This document shows, one piece after another, positions 20,914 through 32,104 of a stretch of DNA of 64,000 nt. The notes under the pieces are model-generated. The model saw nothing but the letters and a program-made list of their open reading frames with translations. It was not told the origin of the DNA and did no database searches. Position 1 is the first letter of the stretch. Each line of letters begins with the position of its first letter. The stretch comes from Corynebacterium marambiense (GTDB lineage: Bacteria > Actinomycetota > Actinomycetes > Mycobacteriales > Mycobacteriaceae). Location: assembly GCF_016342275.1 (NCBI RefSeq), contig NZ_JAEIOT010000005.1, forward strand, positions 372,001-436,000, written 5' to 3'. The position numbers and the translations under genes were made by a program.

Positions 20914-21173
20914 CCGGTTTCCTCCAGGAAACCGTCCTCGATCATTCGTGCCTTCATTGCGGACTTGGTTCCCGCGTCCCGCCCCACCGCATGGTATTTG
21001 TGCCGCACAGTGGTGATGTGGCTGCGGACGGTGTTCTCTTGAATGGTCAGGCAAACGGCTGCGGCGGCCTTTGAACGTGACCGGAACCAGGTTTGGGCGA
21101 CTTCGATCTCCCTCCGGGTTAACCGGGGAATCGGTGACGTAGTATCGCGCGCTGCATCCAGGATCTGGGTCAT
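20910..21173 (-). CDS. Stand-alone LuxR-type HTH regulator
   Basis: This 87-residue protein is essentially only a LuxR/NarL DNA-binding domain: RLTRREIEVAQTWFRSRSKAAAAVCL, then IQENTVRSHITTVRHKYHAVGR, the usual TxRE ... NTVRxH ... K scaffold. The frame extends upstream to 21299, but ATG 21173 has AAAGGGA about 7 nt before it and is the best start. There is no receiver domain and no adjacent kinase gene. The extra Arg/Ser-rich run before the recognition helix is unusual. Its targets are unknown. Confidence 0.75.
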   Translation of the reverse strand: MTQILDAARDTTSPIPRLTRREIEVAQTWFRSRSKAAAAVCLTIQENTVRSHITTVRHKYHAVGRDAGTKSAMKARMIEDGFLEETG

Positions 21174-21896
21174 GGTATATCCCTTTGTTTTGCCAGGCTG
21201 GTCAACGAGTGTGAGGTACAGCATCAGCGCTGCCCCGCCTTTGATCGTGGCACCCGCGGGACTCGGTTCCAAGCCGTCAATTCCGAGGGTGTGGAACACG
21301 ACACATCAGAAGTGCAGTCCAGTTTTGACGTTTAACGTGCAGGAATGGTGGACTATCGCGGGCAGGGGAGGACTTCTTTGGTCGTCGAATCCAGTTTGTT
21401 CGCGGGACACCCCCGGGGGTGGTCGCCACGTTCCACCGGCCCATGACCGGAGCGGGGTGCGTCTCGCTGCCAGTCGATCCGGGCCGTCGACTTCGAGGAA
21501 ACCACCATCCGGTGCCCCGCCACGCAACAACGGAGGACGAACGCAAGCTTTCCGCTGTGTCTCGGCGATGTCAGCGGCGACCATCCTGGCCGATGTCTCT
21601 GCCGCGACGGGCACGCCGTAGGGGAGGGAACCCAACGCCCGCCTACGGTCCTCTCGACGGTCGATGACGCCATGGCTGCATCTCGGGGCGGCCAGATGAG
21701 GGTGAACGCGATATTCACCGGCAGGGTGACCACCGTAATGCTTCTTCAGCATGAGATCCATGACATGTATGCCCGGATGGTCCGGTACCCCGCGGGCGAC
21801 GTCTGCAGCGCTCCGATCTCCCCGCACTCGGATCCACCGACACCGGTGCCCTCGTCTCCGGTATCCGGGACACCCTCTACAGGTATCCGCCTGTGA
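21174..21896. other. Gene-poor stretch with only degraded frames
   Basis: About 720 bp lie between the HTH gene and the exonuclease gene. Open frames of 75-173 codons exist on both strands, but none shows sustained third-position G/C bias or a recognisable domain. Near 21770-21896 two plus-strand frames each look protein-like over short runs (HDMYARMVRYPAGDV, then in another frame GALVSGIRDTLYRYPP), as expected of a frameshifted remnant. I could not identify its parent gene. Confidence 0.4.
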
Positions 21897-24752
<2,856 letters not shown>

Positions 24753-24774
24753 ACGCCCGCCGCCACCGCTGTGG

Positions 24775-25434
24775 CTACTTCAGGATCGAGCCGATGATGT
24801 CGCCCAGATGTCCTAAGTGCTCGACCTCGCTGGCGAGGAAATCTGGTCCACCGGGGCGTCCGACGACGAGTGCCAGGCTTGTCCCACGGATCGGCGTGGC
24901 GGCGAGCGCTGAGTCCAGCAGGGCCCAGGAATCCGGGATCCAGGTGTCCCGGTCCGGGTCGAGGACGCGGGCCGTCCCGATCGTCGTCTGTGGGTTCGAG
25001 CCGTCATCCTCCGGTGCCGCCTGGGACGCTGCGATCCGGTTGAGCCGCGGTTCGGTGTCGACGACGACACCCCAGCCTGACGTCATCGTGCGGGGGAGAA
25101 CGGTGACCAGCTCGGTCATCGCCCGGTTGATGTTCCGGCGGTGTCTGGCCACCAGAGCGAGCATCTCGATCTGGCCGCGTCGGTCGACGGTCCCGGAGAA
25201 CGGGCGGATGGAGTCGACCTGGACGCCGTCCACTTGTTCGGCGGCGCTGATCAGGGAATCCGGGAGCAGCGTCGGGGGAAGGGAGACGACGATGTCGTCC
25301 ATCGCGGTGCCGTCCGGGAACGTCGACACGACGTCGACGGACTGGATGTTGCCCTCCACCAGGCCGAGCGCTTCCGCTAGCTGGCCGAGGCTTCCCGGGA
25401 CATCGGGCAGGAGCACGCGGAGGAGGTAGGACAT
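24775..25434 (-). CDS. ACT domain-containing protein
   Basis: This 219-residue protein starts with an ACT domain (MSYLLRVLLPDVPGSLGQLA... NIQSVDVVSTF), the small regulatory fold that usually binds amino acids. The remainder contains a helical/beta region ending in FLASEVEHLGHLGDIIGSIL. A homologous protein lies next to ligA in mycobacteria (Rv3013). The ligand is unknown. It converges on ligA with 22 bp between the stops. Confidence 0.87.
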   Translation of the reverse strand: MSYLLRVLLPDVPGSLGQLAEALGLVEGNIQSVDVVSTFPDGTAMDDIVVSLPPTLLPDSLISAAEQVDGVQVDSIRPFSGTVDRRGQIEMLALVARHRRNINRAMTELVTVLPRTMTSGWGVVVDTEPRLNRIAASQAAPEDDGSNPQTTIGTARVLDPDRDTWIPDSWALLDSALAATPIRGTSLALVVGRPGGPDFLASEVEHLGHLGDIIGSILK

Positions 25435-25595
25435 CGTCAGCAGGTGACCTTTCGCGGGTTGTCGTCGTTCTCCCCGGTGAGGGAGGGTGCCGCCGGAAGG
25501 AATCGGAGGACACCGGCACCATGCCGGTGAACCGGTATGGCGGGCACCGGTTCACTCAGACAACGCCCGTGACGCCGTCTGAGTTCCCGTGCGTG

Positions 25596-26160
25596 TCAGC
25601 GAACGAGTGATGCCAGCTCATTTGTGTCGGCGTTTCCCCCGGTCACCGGCATCACACAGTGTCGGGAAACGAGTTTTCCGGCCCGATGATCGGCGAGCAG
25701 TCCGGCGAGAGCCGCCGGCCCCGCACCCTCGGCCAGCGCGTGGGCCCTCGTGGCCAGCAGCACCCGGGCCTCGTCGATCTCGCTGTCGTCGACGAGGATG
25801 AAGTAACCCAGGCCGCGCATGATCTCCTGCGTGTCTTGGAAACTGGACCCGGTGGCCAGTCCCGCCGCCCGTGTCGCCGGGGTGACGGTCGGCGGTTCAC
25901 CGGTGGACCAGGCCTGGTGTGCGGCCGGAGCCTGGGCCGACTGCACACCGACGATCCGGTACCCCGGTGCGAGCGCGTCGCGGATAGTGAGCGCCCTCAG
26001 GCACCGGTACCACTACCGACCGGAACATAGATCACCTCCAGATCTGGCTGCCGCCGCAGCAGCTCCAGATAGATCCCGCCGTGGCCCGCGATGATGTCGG
26101 GGGGATCCGGGCTGATAAACGTCCTGTCGACGTCGTCGTCCGGACCATCCGTGAACTGGC
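25596..26160 (-). pseudogene. Decayed threonine/serine dehydratase (PLP fold-type II)
   Basis: Two adjacent minus-strand frames together read as the C-terminal half of a threonine ammonia-lyase-type enzyme. The upstream frame gives DPPDIIAGHGGIYLELL and VIYVPVGSGTGA before a TGA near 25998. A frameshift then leads into a frame reading IRDALAPGYRIVGVQSAQAP, later FQDTQEIMRGLGYFILVDDS and AEGAGPAALAGLL, ending at the family's MPVTGGNADT. A one-base loss near 25997 would explain the break. The N-terminal half with the PLP lysine is missing or unrecognisable. The gene lies between the ACT gene and gatC and appears inactive. Confidence 0.85.
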
Positions 26161-26318
26161 CTCGACGTGGGACTCCGCCTCCGGGAGATGACGTCCCGTG
26201 GTGGCGGGCCCGGGTCCCGGCCGGGTCGACGGCGTTCCGTCCGTGGTTCGACCGTGGCCGACGGCAGTGCGATCCCGGTCCTCCGGCGGCTGGCCGGCGG
26301 GCGTCACCGTGCGGTGCG

Positions 26319-26324
26319 TTAAAG
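26319..26324 (+). promoter_or_regulatory. Candidate -10 box of gatCA
   Basis: TAAAGT lies in GCGTTAAAGTGG, about 125 nt upstream of the gatC start, just past the remnant dehydratase. It is the best TANNNT box in the 288 bp between the pseudogene and gatC. No clear -35 box is seen. Confidence 0.35.
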
Positions 26325-26448
26325 TGGTGGGAACACAGACAACGTGACGTACCGACCCAGTCACCCCGTCCGGTTCCCGACCGGCGGCGGAACTGATCCG
26401 GGAGGTGCGTTCCGACGTGACCATGACGCGAAAAGAGGAAGCACAGAC

Positions 26449-26748
26449 GTGTCCCAGATTTCCCGTGAAGAGGTGGCACACCTCGGCAAACTGTCCCGGT
26501 TGGCCCTCACAGACGAAGAGCTCGACGCCTTCGTCGAACAGATCGACGACATCATCGCCAACGTCAGTGCGGTCCGGAGCGTCGACGCCTCGGACGTTGA
26601 ACCGATGAGCCACCCGCACGCCATCCAGACCCCGATGCGCGAGGATGCCGTTCTGCCGACCCTCTCCGCCGAGCAGGCGCTCGATCAGGCGCCTGCCGTC
26701 GAAGAGCAGCGTTTCCAGGTTCCGCACATCCTCGGGGAGGAGGACTAG
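26449..26748 (+). CDS. gatC: Asp-tRNA(Asn)/Glu-tRNA(Gln) amidotransferase subunit C
   Basis: This 99-residue subunit stabilises the GatCAB complex that amidates misacylated Glu-tRNA(Gln) or Asp-tRNA(Asn). The motif EEVAHLGKLSRLALTDEEL and the C-terminal PMREDAVLPTLSAEQAL are typical. GTG 26449 has GAGGAA 8 nt upstream and gives the normal length, although the frame is open further back. The stop directly abuts the gatA ATG. Confidence 0.97.
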   Translation: MSQISREEVAHLGKLSRLALTDEELDAFVEQIDDIIANVSAVRSVDASDVEPMSHPHAIQTPMREDAVLPTLSAEQALDQAPAVEEQRFQVPHILGEED

Positions 26749-28242
26749 ATGACCACCGATCTGCGCTACACCGCCTCCGGCGATGAACTGACCAGGCTGA
26801 CGGCTGCCGAGCTCGCCGGGAAGATCCACTCCCGCGAGATCACCTCCGTTGAGGTCACCCAAGCCCATCTCGACCGCATCAGTGCCGTCGACGGTGAGAT
26901 CCACGCCTTCCTCCACGTCGGTGACGAGGCGGCCCTGGCGGCCGCCGCCGATGTCGACCGTGTCCTCGACGCGGGCGAGGAACCGGCCTCCGCACTGGCG
27001 GGTGTACCGCTCGCGCTGAAGGACGTGTTCACCACCACCGACGCTCCCACCACCTGTGGCTCGAAGATGCTCGAGGGCTACATGAGCCCCTACGACGCCA
27101 CGGTCACTGGCCGGATCCGGGCCGCGGGTATCCCGATCCTGGGCAAGACCAACATGGACGAGTTCGCCATGGGCTCATCCACGGAGAATTCGGCCTACGG
27201 CCCGACCCGCAACCCCTGGGATCTGGAGCGCACCGCGGGCGGGTCCGGCGGTGGTAGCGCCGCTGCCCTTGCCTCTGGTGAGGCGCCGCTCGCCATCGGC
27301 ACCGACACCGGTGGTTCCATCCGCCAGCCAGCCGCGCTCACCGACACCGTCGGGGTGAAGCCCACCTACGGCACCGTGTCCCGCTACGGGCTCGTTGCCT
27401 GCGCCTCATCCCTGGACCAGGGCGGTCCGACGGCCCGCACCGTCCTCGACACCGCGCTGCTGCACGAGGTCATCGCTGGTCACGACCCCTTCGACGCGAC
27501 GAGCGTCAACCGCCCCGTGGCCGACGTCGTCGGCGCCGCCCGCGCCGGTGCCTCCGGTGATCTCAGCGGTGTGCGGATCGGTCTGGTCAAGCAGTTCGAC
27601 CGTGAGGGGTTCCAGCCCGGTGTCCTCGACTCCTTCCACGCCGCCGTCGAACAGCTGAAGAGCCAGGGCGCGGAGATCGTCGAGGTCGACTGCCCGCACT
27701 TCGACGAGGCACTCGGTGCCTACTACCTGATTCTCCCGTGTGAGGTGTCCTCCAACCTCGCCCGTTTCGACGGTATGCGTTACGGTCTCCGCGAGGGCGA
27801 TGACGGCCAGCACTCCGCTGAAGAGGTCATGTCGCTGTCCCGTGCCGCCGGGTTCGGCCCCGAGGTCAAGCGCCGAATCCTGCTCGGCACCTACGCCCTG
27901 TCCGTCGGCTACTACGACGCCTACTACCTGCAAGCACAGCGGGTGCGCTCGCTCATCGCCCGGGACTTCACCCGCGCCTATGAGCGGTGCGACGTGCTGA
28001 TCTCCCCGACGACGCCGACCACGGCGTTCAAGCTGGGGGAGAAGGTCTCCGACCCGATGGCGATGTACAACTTCGACCTGTGCACGCTGCCGCTGAACCT
28101 CGCCGGTGTGTGCGGTATGTCGCTACCCTCGGGTCTCGCCGCGGACACCGGGCTTCCCGTCGGCCTGCAGATCATGGCCCCGGCGTTCGCCGATGACCGG
28201 CTCTACCGCGTCGGCGCCGCGTTTGAGGCCGGCCGGGGCTGA
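26749..28242 (+). CDS. gatA: Asp-tRNA(Asn)/Glu-tRNA(Gln) amidotransferase subunit A
   Basis: This 497-residue amidase-signature subunit releases ammonia from glutamine. The Ser-cisSer-Lys triad is recognisable: Lys in [10 protein letters not shown], then the Gly/Ser-rich [15 protein letters not shown], and the nucleophile serine in [14 protein letters not shown]. It starts right after gatC. gatB is about 10 kb away on the same strand with its own promoter, as in related genomes. A strong terminator follows. Confidence 0.98.
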   Translation: MTTDLRYTASGDELTRLTAAELAGKIHSREITSVEVTQAHLDRISAVDGEIHAFLHVGDEAALAAAADVDRVLDAGEEPASALAGVPLALKDVFTTTDAPTTCGSKMLEGYMSPYDATVTGRIRAAGIPILGKTNMDEFAMGSSTENSAYGPTRNPWDLERTAGGSGGGSAAALASGEAPLAIGTDTGGSIRQPAALTDTVGVKPTYGTVSRYGLVACASSLDQGGPTARTVLDTALLHEVIAGHDPFDATSVNRPVADVVGAARAGASGDLSGVRIGLVKQFDREGFQPGVLDSFHAAVEQLKSQGAEIVEVDCPHFDEALGAYYLILPCEVSSNLARFDGMRYGLREGDDGQHSAEEVMSLSRAAGFGPEVKRRILLGTYALSVGYYDAYYLQAQRVRSLIARDFTRAYERCDVLISPTTPTTAFKLGEKVSDPMAMYNFDLCTLPLNLAGVCGMSLPSGLAADTGLPVGLQIMAPAFADDRLYRVGAAFEAGRG

Positions 28243-28274
28243 CGCTCCCTCGTTGACGACTGTCTGTACAGAAG

Positions 28275-28306
28275 AGAGGGGCCGGTATCCGGATACCGGC
28301 CCCTCT
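28275..28306 (+). terminator. gatCA terminator, perfect 16-bp palindrome
   Basis: Bases 28275-28290 (AGAGGGGCCGGTATCC) and 28291-28306 are exact reverse complements, so the central bases form the loop. It lies 33 bp after gatA and just before the 3' end of the convergent membrane-protein gene, so it may serve both. Confidence 0.8.
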
Positions 28307-28328
28307 CCGCGTGCTGAGGGATTGCGGA

Positions 28329-28649
28329 CTAGCCGCGGTCGCTCGCCAGGTACGCGGCGGCGGCTGTGGCGCCGGTGACGGTGAGGACGGCGGGCCAGGA
28401 GCCCATCTTCTTCGCCAAGGGATGCGAGGCGCCGAACGCCCCGACGTAGAGGGAAGTCAGGGCGGTGGCCGTGACGGGCCCCTTCTTCACCGCCCAGCTG
28501 CGGGCCGCCCAGACGCCCGCGGCGCCGAGCAGCACCCCGCCGAGGGGACGGATCCCGGTCTCGCGGGCTGTGATCCACCCACCGATCAGCCCGGTGGTGA
28601 CCACGGCTGCTGTGTTGACGTCTTCGGCCTTCTTCAGTGTCATGTCCAT
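28329..28649 (-). CDS. Small hydrophobic membrane protein
   Basis: This 106-residue protein has about three hydrophobic segments (AAVVTTGLIGGWIT; LGGVLLGAAGVWAA; VLTVTGATAAAAYLA) separated by basic turns. The frame extends to 28718, but a TAAGGT box (28657-28662, minus strand) ends 7 nt before ATG 28649, supporting a leaderless start there. No named family is recognised. It is divergent from the cobalamin riboswitch and convergent with gatA. Confidence 0.65.
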   Translation of the reverse strand: MDMTLKKAEDVNTAAVVTTGLIGGWITARETGIRPLGGVLLGAAGVWAARSWAVKKGPVTATALTSLYVGAFGASHPLAKKMGSWPAVLTVTGATAAAAYLASDRG

Positions 28650-28736
28650 GCCCACTACCTTAGAACGTGCGCACTCGCGCGGGGGAGATGTGAGTGAATC
28701 TGCTGCGGTCGCAGGCAACCCCTGTTACGATTTCGG

Positions 28737-28946
28737 GGATTCTTCCAGTGAGCCGGTCGGGCAGCAGTGCCCGCGAACGAAGAGGGAACCCGGTGTGAAT
28801 CCGGGACTGGCGCGCAGCGGTGAGAGAGAAGTTCCACGGAGTGTGACCGACCCCCACAACGGGCGTCGGGGTCACTGGCGGTCGATACCGCCGGGAAGGC
28901 CGGCTTCGTGGGACGGTGATCCTCGAGTCCGAATACCTGCCGGCTC
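28737..28946 (+). ncRNA. Cobalamin riboswitch
   Basis: Conserved blocks of the B12 aptamer appear in order. AGAGGGAACCCGGTGTGAAT begins near 28781 and is followed by CCGGGACTGGCGCGCAGCGG and TGA. GTCACTGGCGG and CCGCCGGGAAGGC lie near 28871-28900, and the B12 box GAGTCCGAATACCTGCC is at 28925-28941. It precedes a BtuCDF-type importer, as expected. A hairpin GCCCGG-(GTAATT)-CCGGGC at 28992-29009 lies between the aptamer and the first Shine-Dalgarno and may be part of the expression platform. Control at translation seems likely, as no T-tract terminator is visible. Confidence 0.92.
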
Positions 28947-29022
28947 AGCTAGTTCAGAGGTCCGTGCCGCGCGATCCGGTGCACCCAGATGGCCCGGGTA
29001 ATTCCGGGCGAGGAGCGTTAGC

Positions 29023-29088
29023 GTGACTGCTTTCCGTCACAACTTCCCCACGCGCCCCGGAGAGGGCGCCGAGTGTTCAGACGGCTGA
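29023..29088 (+). CDS. Possible leader mini-ORF between B12 riboswitch and permease gene
   Basis: GTG 29023 is preceded by GAGGAGCG about 6-13 nt upstream, directly after the possible expression-platform hairpin. The frame codes 21 residues (VTAFRHNFPTRPGEGAECSD, then G) and stops at 29086-29088, overlapping the permease start at 29073 in another frame. This arrangement could couple permease translation to the leader. Coding status is unproven. Confidence 0.35.
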   Translation: MTAFRHNFPTRPGEGAECSDG

Positions 29089-30110
29089 AGACCCCGGTTC
29101 TCTTCGTTCTGCTACTCATCCTCGGGGCCGCCAGCTTCGTTGTATCCCTCACTTTCGGATCCGTGGAGTACAGCCGCGTCGAAGTGTGGACCGTGGTCCG
29201 CGCGCATCTCGGCGGCGGAGTCGGACCCGATCCGGCCGTCGACGCCATCGTCTGGCAGCTCCGCGCGCCGCGGGGGCTCCTCGCCCTGATCGTCGGCGCG
29301 GGTCTCGCGGTCTCGGGGGTCGCCATGCAGACCCTCGTGCGCAACCCCCTCGCGGACCCCTACCTGCTGGGCGTGTCCGCGGGCGCGAGCGTCGGGGCCA
29401 CCGCGGTGATCACCCTCGGAATGTTCAGCTCCTTCGGCGTGTGGGCGCTGTCCGGCGGCGCCCTCGTCGGGGCGCTCGGCGCCACGGCCACGGTGTATGC
29501 GGTCACCGTGATCCAGGGCGGCATCACGCCCCTGCGGCTGATTCTCTCCGGAGTGGTGCTGTCGTCGGCGTTCTCCGCGATCGCGAGCTTCCTCGTGTTC
29601 CGTTCCCCGGAGTCTCGGGCGGCACAGTCGGTGATGTTCTGGATGCTTGGTTCCGTCGCCGGCGCCCAGTGGGACCGCGTGGTCTTGCCCCTGGGTGTCG
29701 TCATGGTGGGGGTCGTGATCCTCATGTCGCTGTCCTCCCGGCTCGACGCGCTCGCCGCGGGCCCCGACACCGCCGCCGCACTCGGGGTGCGGGTCGGGCT
29801 GCTCCGTCAGGCACTGTTCTTCATCCAGGCGCTCCTGGTCGGGGCGATGGTAGCGGTCTCCGGGGGAATCGGCTTCGTCGGCCTCGTCATCCCGCACCTC
29901 GCCCGACTCATGGTCGGTTCCCTGCACATCCGGCTGCTGCCCATCGCCGCCGCGACCGGGGCGGTGTTCCTACTGTGGGTGGACGTGCTGTCCCGGGTCG
30001 CGGCGGCACCGCAGGAGATACCGCTCGGTGTCGTGACCGGAATTCTCGGTGCACCGCTGTTCCTGCTGCTCATGGGGCGCAACAGGTACCGCTACGAGGG
30101 GCACAGCTGA
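29073..30110 (+). CDS. btuC: Vitamin B12-type ABC transporter permease (FecCD family)
   Basis: This 345-residue FecCD/BtuC-family permease has about ten membrane helices. The family motif RAPRGLLALIVGAGLAVSG, then MQTLVRNPLADPYLLGVSAG, is clear, as is the C-terminal coupling segment GFVGLVIPHLARLMVG. GTG 29073 has GGAGAGG about 7 nt upstream. The stop overlaps the ATPase start (TGATG). The family also includes iron-siderophore permeases; the cobalamin riboswitch upstream argues for a corrinoid substrate. Confidence 0.92.
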   Translation: MFRRLKTPVLFVLLLILGAASFVVSLTFGSVEYSRVEVWTVVRAHLGGGVGPDPAVDAIVWQLRAPRGLLALIVGAGLAVSGVAMQTLVRNPLADPYLLGVSAGASVGATAVITLGMFSSFGVWALSGGALVGALGATATVYAVTVIQGGITPLRLILSGVVLSSAFSAIASFLVFRSPESRAAQSVMFWMLGSVAGAQWDRVVLPLGVVMVGVVILMSLSSRLDALAAGPDTAAALGVRVGLLRQALFFIQALLVGAMVAVSGGIGFVGLVIPHLARLMVGSLHIRLLPIAAATGAVFLLWVDVLSRVAAAPQEIPLGVVTGILGAPLFLLLMGRNRYRYEGHS

Positions 30111-30877
30111 TGGCGGACATGAAGATCGACGCGCTGGACTGCGGCATCGGGCGGACGACGATCCTGCGGGACGTCACCTGGGCCGCAGAGCCGGGCACCA
30201 TGACGGCCATCGTCGGCGTCAACGGAGTCGGGAAATCGACCCTGCTGCGATGCCTGGCCGGAATCACCCGCCCCCACGCCGGCGGGGTCCACATCGACGG
30301 ACGGAACGTGCACCGCCTGCCACCCCGGAAACGGGCGAAACTGGTCACGTTCGTCGGGCAGGAGGAAACCCCACCAGGGGACCTCACGGTCGGCGAGACG
30401 GTGGCCCTCGGCAGGCTGCCGCACCGGCGCCCCTGGGAGTTTGGTGGCCGTCGGGAGAACGAGATCGTCCACAGCAGCCTCGCACTCGTCGGAATGGAAT
30501 CCGAGATCGACCGCCCGTGCGACCACCTGTCGGGAGGGCAACGCAGGCGGGTCCTGCTCGCCCGGGGACTCGCGCAGGAAACCCCGGTGATCTTCCTCGA
30601 CGAGCCGACCAACCACCTCGACGTCCACCATCAACTGCACCTGCTCGGGGTGCTGCGTTCGACGGGCCGGACGGTGATCGCCACCGTCCACGACCTCGAT
30701 CTCGCGATGGTCTACTTCGACAGTGTCGTCCTGCTCCACGGGGACGGTGTGCTCGCCGCCGGTCCGTCCGGGCAGGTGCTCACCCCGGACCGGATGCGGA
30801 CCGCCTTCGATGTCGGGGCCCTCATCGCGGACCTGGATCAAGCACGGAACCCGCACCTGATCGTCGACACGCTCTGA
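30110..30877 (+). CDS. btuD: Vitamin B12-type ABC transporter ATP-binding protein
   Basis: This 255-residue FepC/BtuD-type ATPase has Walker A GVNGVGKSTLLRCL, the Q-loop region FVGQEETPPGDLTV, signature LSGGQRRRVLLARGL and Walker B VIFLDEPTNHLD followed by a switch histidine (VIATVHDLDLA). It energises import through the permease encoded just upstream, whose stop it overlaps by one base. The frame is open upstream inside the permease gene, but ATG 30110 gives the normal length. Confidence 0.93.
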   Translation: MADMKIDALDCGIGRTTILRDVTWAAEPGTMTAIVGVNGVGKSTLLRCLAGITRPHAGGVHIDGRNVHRLPPRKRAKLVTFVGQEETPPGDLTVGETVALGRLPHRRPWEFGGRRENEIVHSSLALVGMESEIDRPCDHLSGGQRRRVLLARGLAQETPVIFLDEPTNHLDVHHQLHLLGVLRSTGRTVIATVHDLDLAMVYFDSVVLLHGDGVLAAGPSGQVLTPDRMRTAFDVGALIADLDQARNPHLIVDTL

Positions 30878-30928
30878 GCGACCGATGGTCAACCATTCAC
30901 CATCCACCACCCAACCAAGGAGAACATC

Positions 30929-32047
30929 ATGAAGAACACAACCAGGGCGCTCATCGCCGTACTGGCCACCTCGACCCTGCTGATCGGCTGCTCCGGAGGA
31001 GACTCTGGCACGACCGCTTCAACCGACACGACAGCGAGCGGTGGGAAAACCACCGAGGCGGCAGGCACCAAGATGGCCCAGGGGCCGGTAACCGTGGAGA
31101 ACTGCGGCACCGAGGTCACCTTTGATGCCACCGACAAGCTCTTCGTCAACGATGGCAACATCATCGCCACCGTTCTGTCCGCCGGGGGACATGACAGGAT
31201 CGCCGAGGTCAGCTCGCTGCAGCGGGACCGCGACATCCTCGCCGCCAAGTACGGCGCCGACGTCGTCGACGGGCTCAAGGACGTCGCTGAGAAATACCCC
31301 TCGCTCGAGCAGATCGTCGCGGAACAACCGGACATCTACGTCGCAGGCTGGAACTATGGGCTGTCCGATGAAAAGAACATCACCCCCGACTCCCTCGCCG
31401 ACCGGGGCATCGGCACCTACATCCTCACCGAGGCGTGCCGCCAGGAGGGGAGCGATGCCCGCGGGATCGTGGATCCGTGGACCGCAGTGGAGACCGACTT
31501 AGCCAACATGGGTAAGATCGTTGGGGCCTCCGACACCGCCCAGGCCGTGATCCGGGATCAGAATGAACGCCTGAAGGCACTGGCGGACGCTCCGCAGCCC
31601 GAGAGCCGCCCCGTGGTGTTCCTCTTTGATTCCGGCACGGACGCCGTGTTCACCTCCGGGCGATTCGGCGCTCCGGAGTCGATTCTCAATGCCGCAGGCG
31701 CAGAGAACGGGGCGCACGACGTCGAGGACACCTGGGTCCAGGTCGGGTGGGAGAAACTCGCGGCGTCGGCACCCGATGCGTTCGTGTTCGTCGAGTATCC
31801 CGGCCAGGAACTCGATGAGAAGATCGAGCTGCTGCGCACCAACCCGGTGACCCGCGACCTGCCCGCCGTCAAGGAGAACAGGTTCATCAACCTGCCCTAC
31901 GCGATGTGGACCGCGGGCCCGCTCAACATCGACGCTGCCGAGCACGTCCGCAAGGGCCTGGAGCATCTCGAACTCGTCCCCGCGTCCAACATCGTCCCCG
32001 AGCTGAAGCTGCCGGCGTCCGTCCCGGGGCAGGAGTACTTCAGCTGA
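30929..32047 (+). CDS. btuF: Vitamin B12-type ABC transporter substrate-binding lipoprotein
   Basis: This 372-residue class III (BtuF/FhuD) binding protein is anchored outside the membrane by lipobox cysteine C21 (TLLIGCSGG). A Ser/Thr/Gly linker precedes the two-lobed domain, with typical strands AEVSSLQRDRDILAAKYG, EQPDIYVAGWNYG and FINLPYAMWTAGPLN. AAGGAG lies 8 nt before the ATG. It is the last gene of the riboswitch-controlled unit. Siderophore binding is the alternative; the substrate call rests on the riboswitch. Confidence 0.88.
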   Translation: MKNTTRALIAVLATSTLLIGCSGGDSGTTASTDTTASGGKTTEAAGTKMAQGPVTVENCGTEVTFDATDKLFVNDGNIIATVLSAGGHDRIAEVSSLQRDRDILAAKYGADVVDGLKDVAEKYPSLEQIVAEQPDIYVAGWNYGLSDEKNITPDSLADRGIGTYILTEACRQEGSDARGIVDPWTAVETDLANMGKIVGASDTAQAVIRDQNERLKALADAPQPESRPVVFLFDSGTDAVFTSGRFGAPESILNAAGAENGAHDVEDTWVQVGWEKLAASAPDAFVFVEYPGQELDEKIELLRTNPVTRDLPAVKENRFINLPYAMWTAGPLNIDAAEHVRKGLEHLELVPASNIVPELKLPASVPGQEYFS

Positions 32048-32066
32048 CATCGGCGACACCGCGTCG

Positions 32067-32097
32067 TTGCGGGTGTCGCAGGGGCAACGCCTAATCT
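32067..32097 (+). promoter_or_regulatory. MerR-type promoter of the first merR gene
   Basis: The -35 TTGCGG (32067-32072) and -10 TAATCT (32092-32097) are separated by 19 bp, the long spacer typical of promoters that MerR proteins untwist. A GTTGC ... GCAAC dyad (32066-32070 and 32084-32088) covers it. The -10 box ends 7 nt before the ATG, so the transcript would be leaderless. Confidence 0.65.
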
Positions 32098-32104
32098 CAG
32101 CGCT

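Noticed and set aside
21299..21345. AT-richer sequence with TTGACGTTTAACGTGCAG considered as an insertion-sequence terminal repeat
   Set aside because: No matching inverted copy was found within the next kilobase and no transposase domain is recognisable.
28465..29001. 178-codon plus-strand frame covering the B12 riboswitch region
   Set aside because: The aptamer motifs explain this sequence, and the frame has no coding bias.
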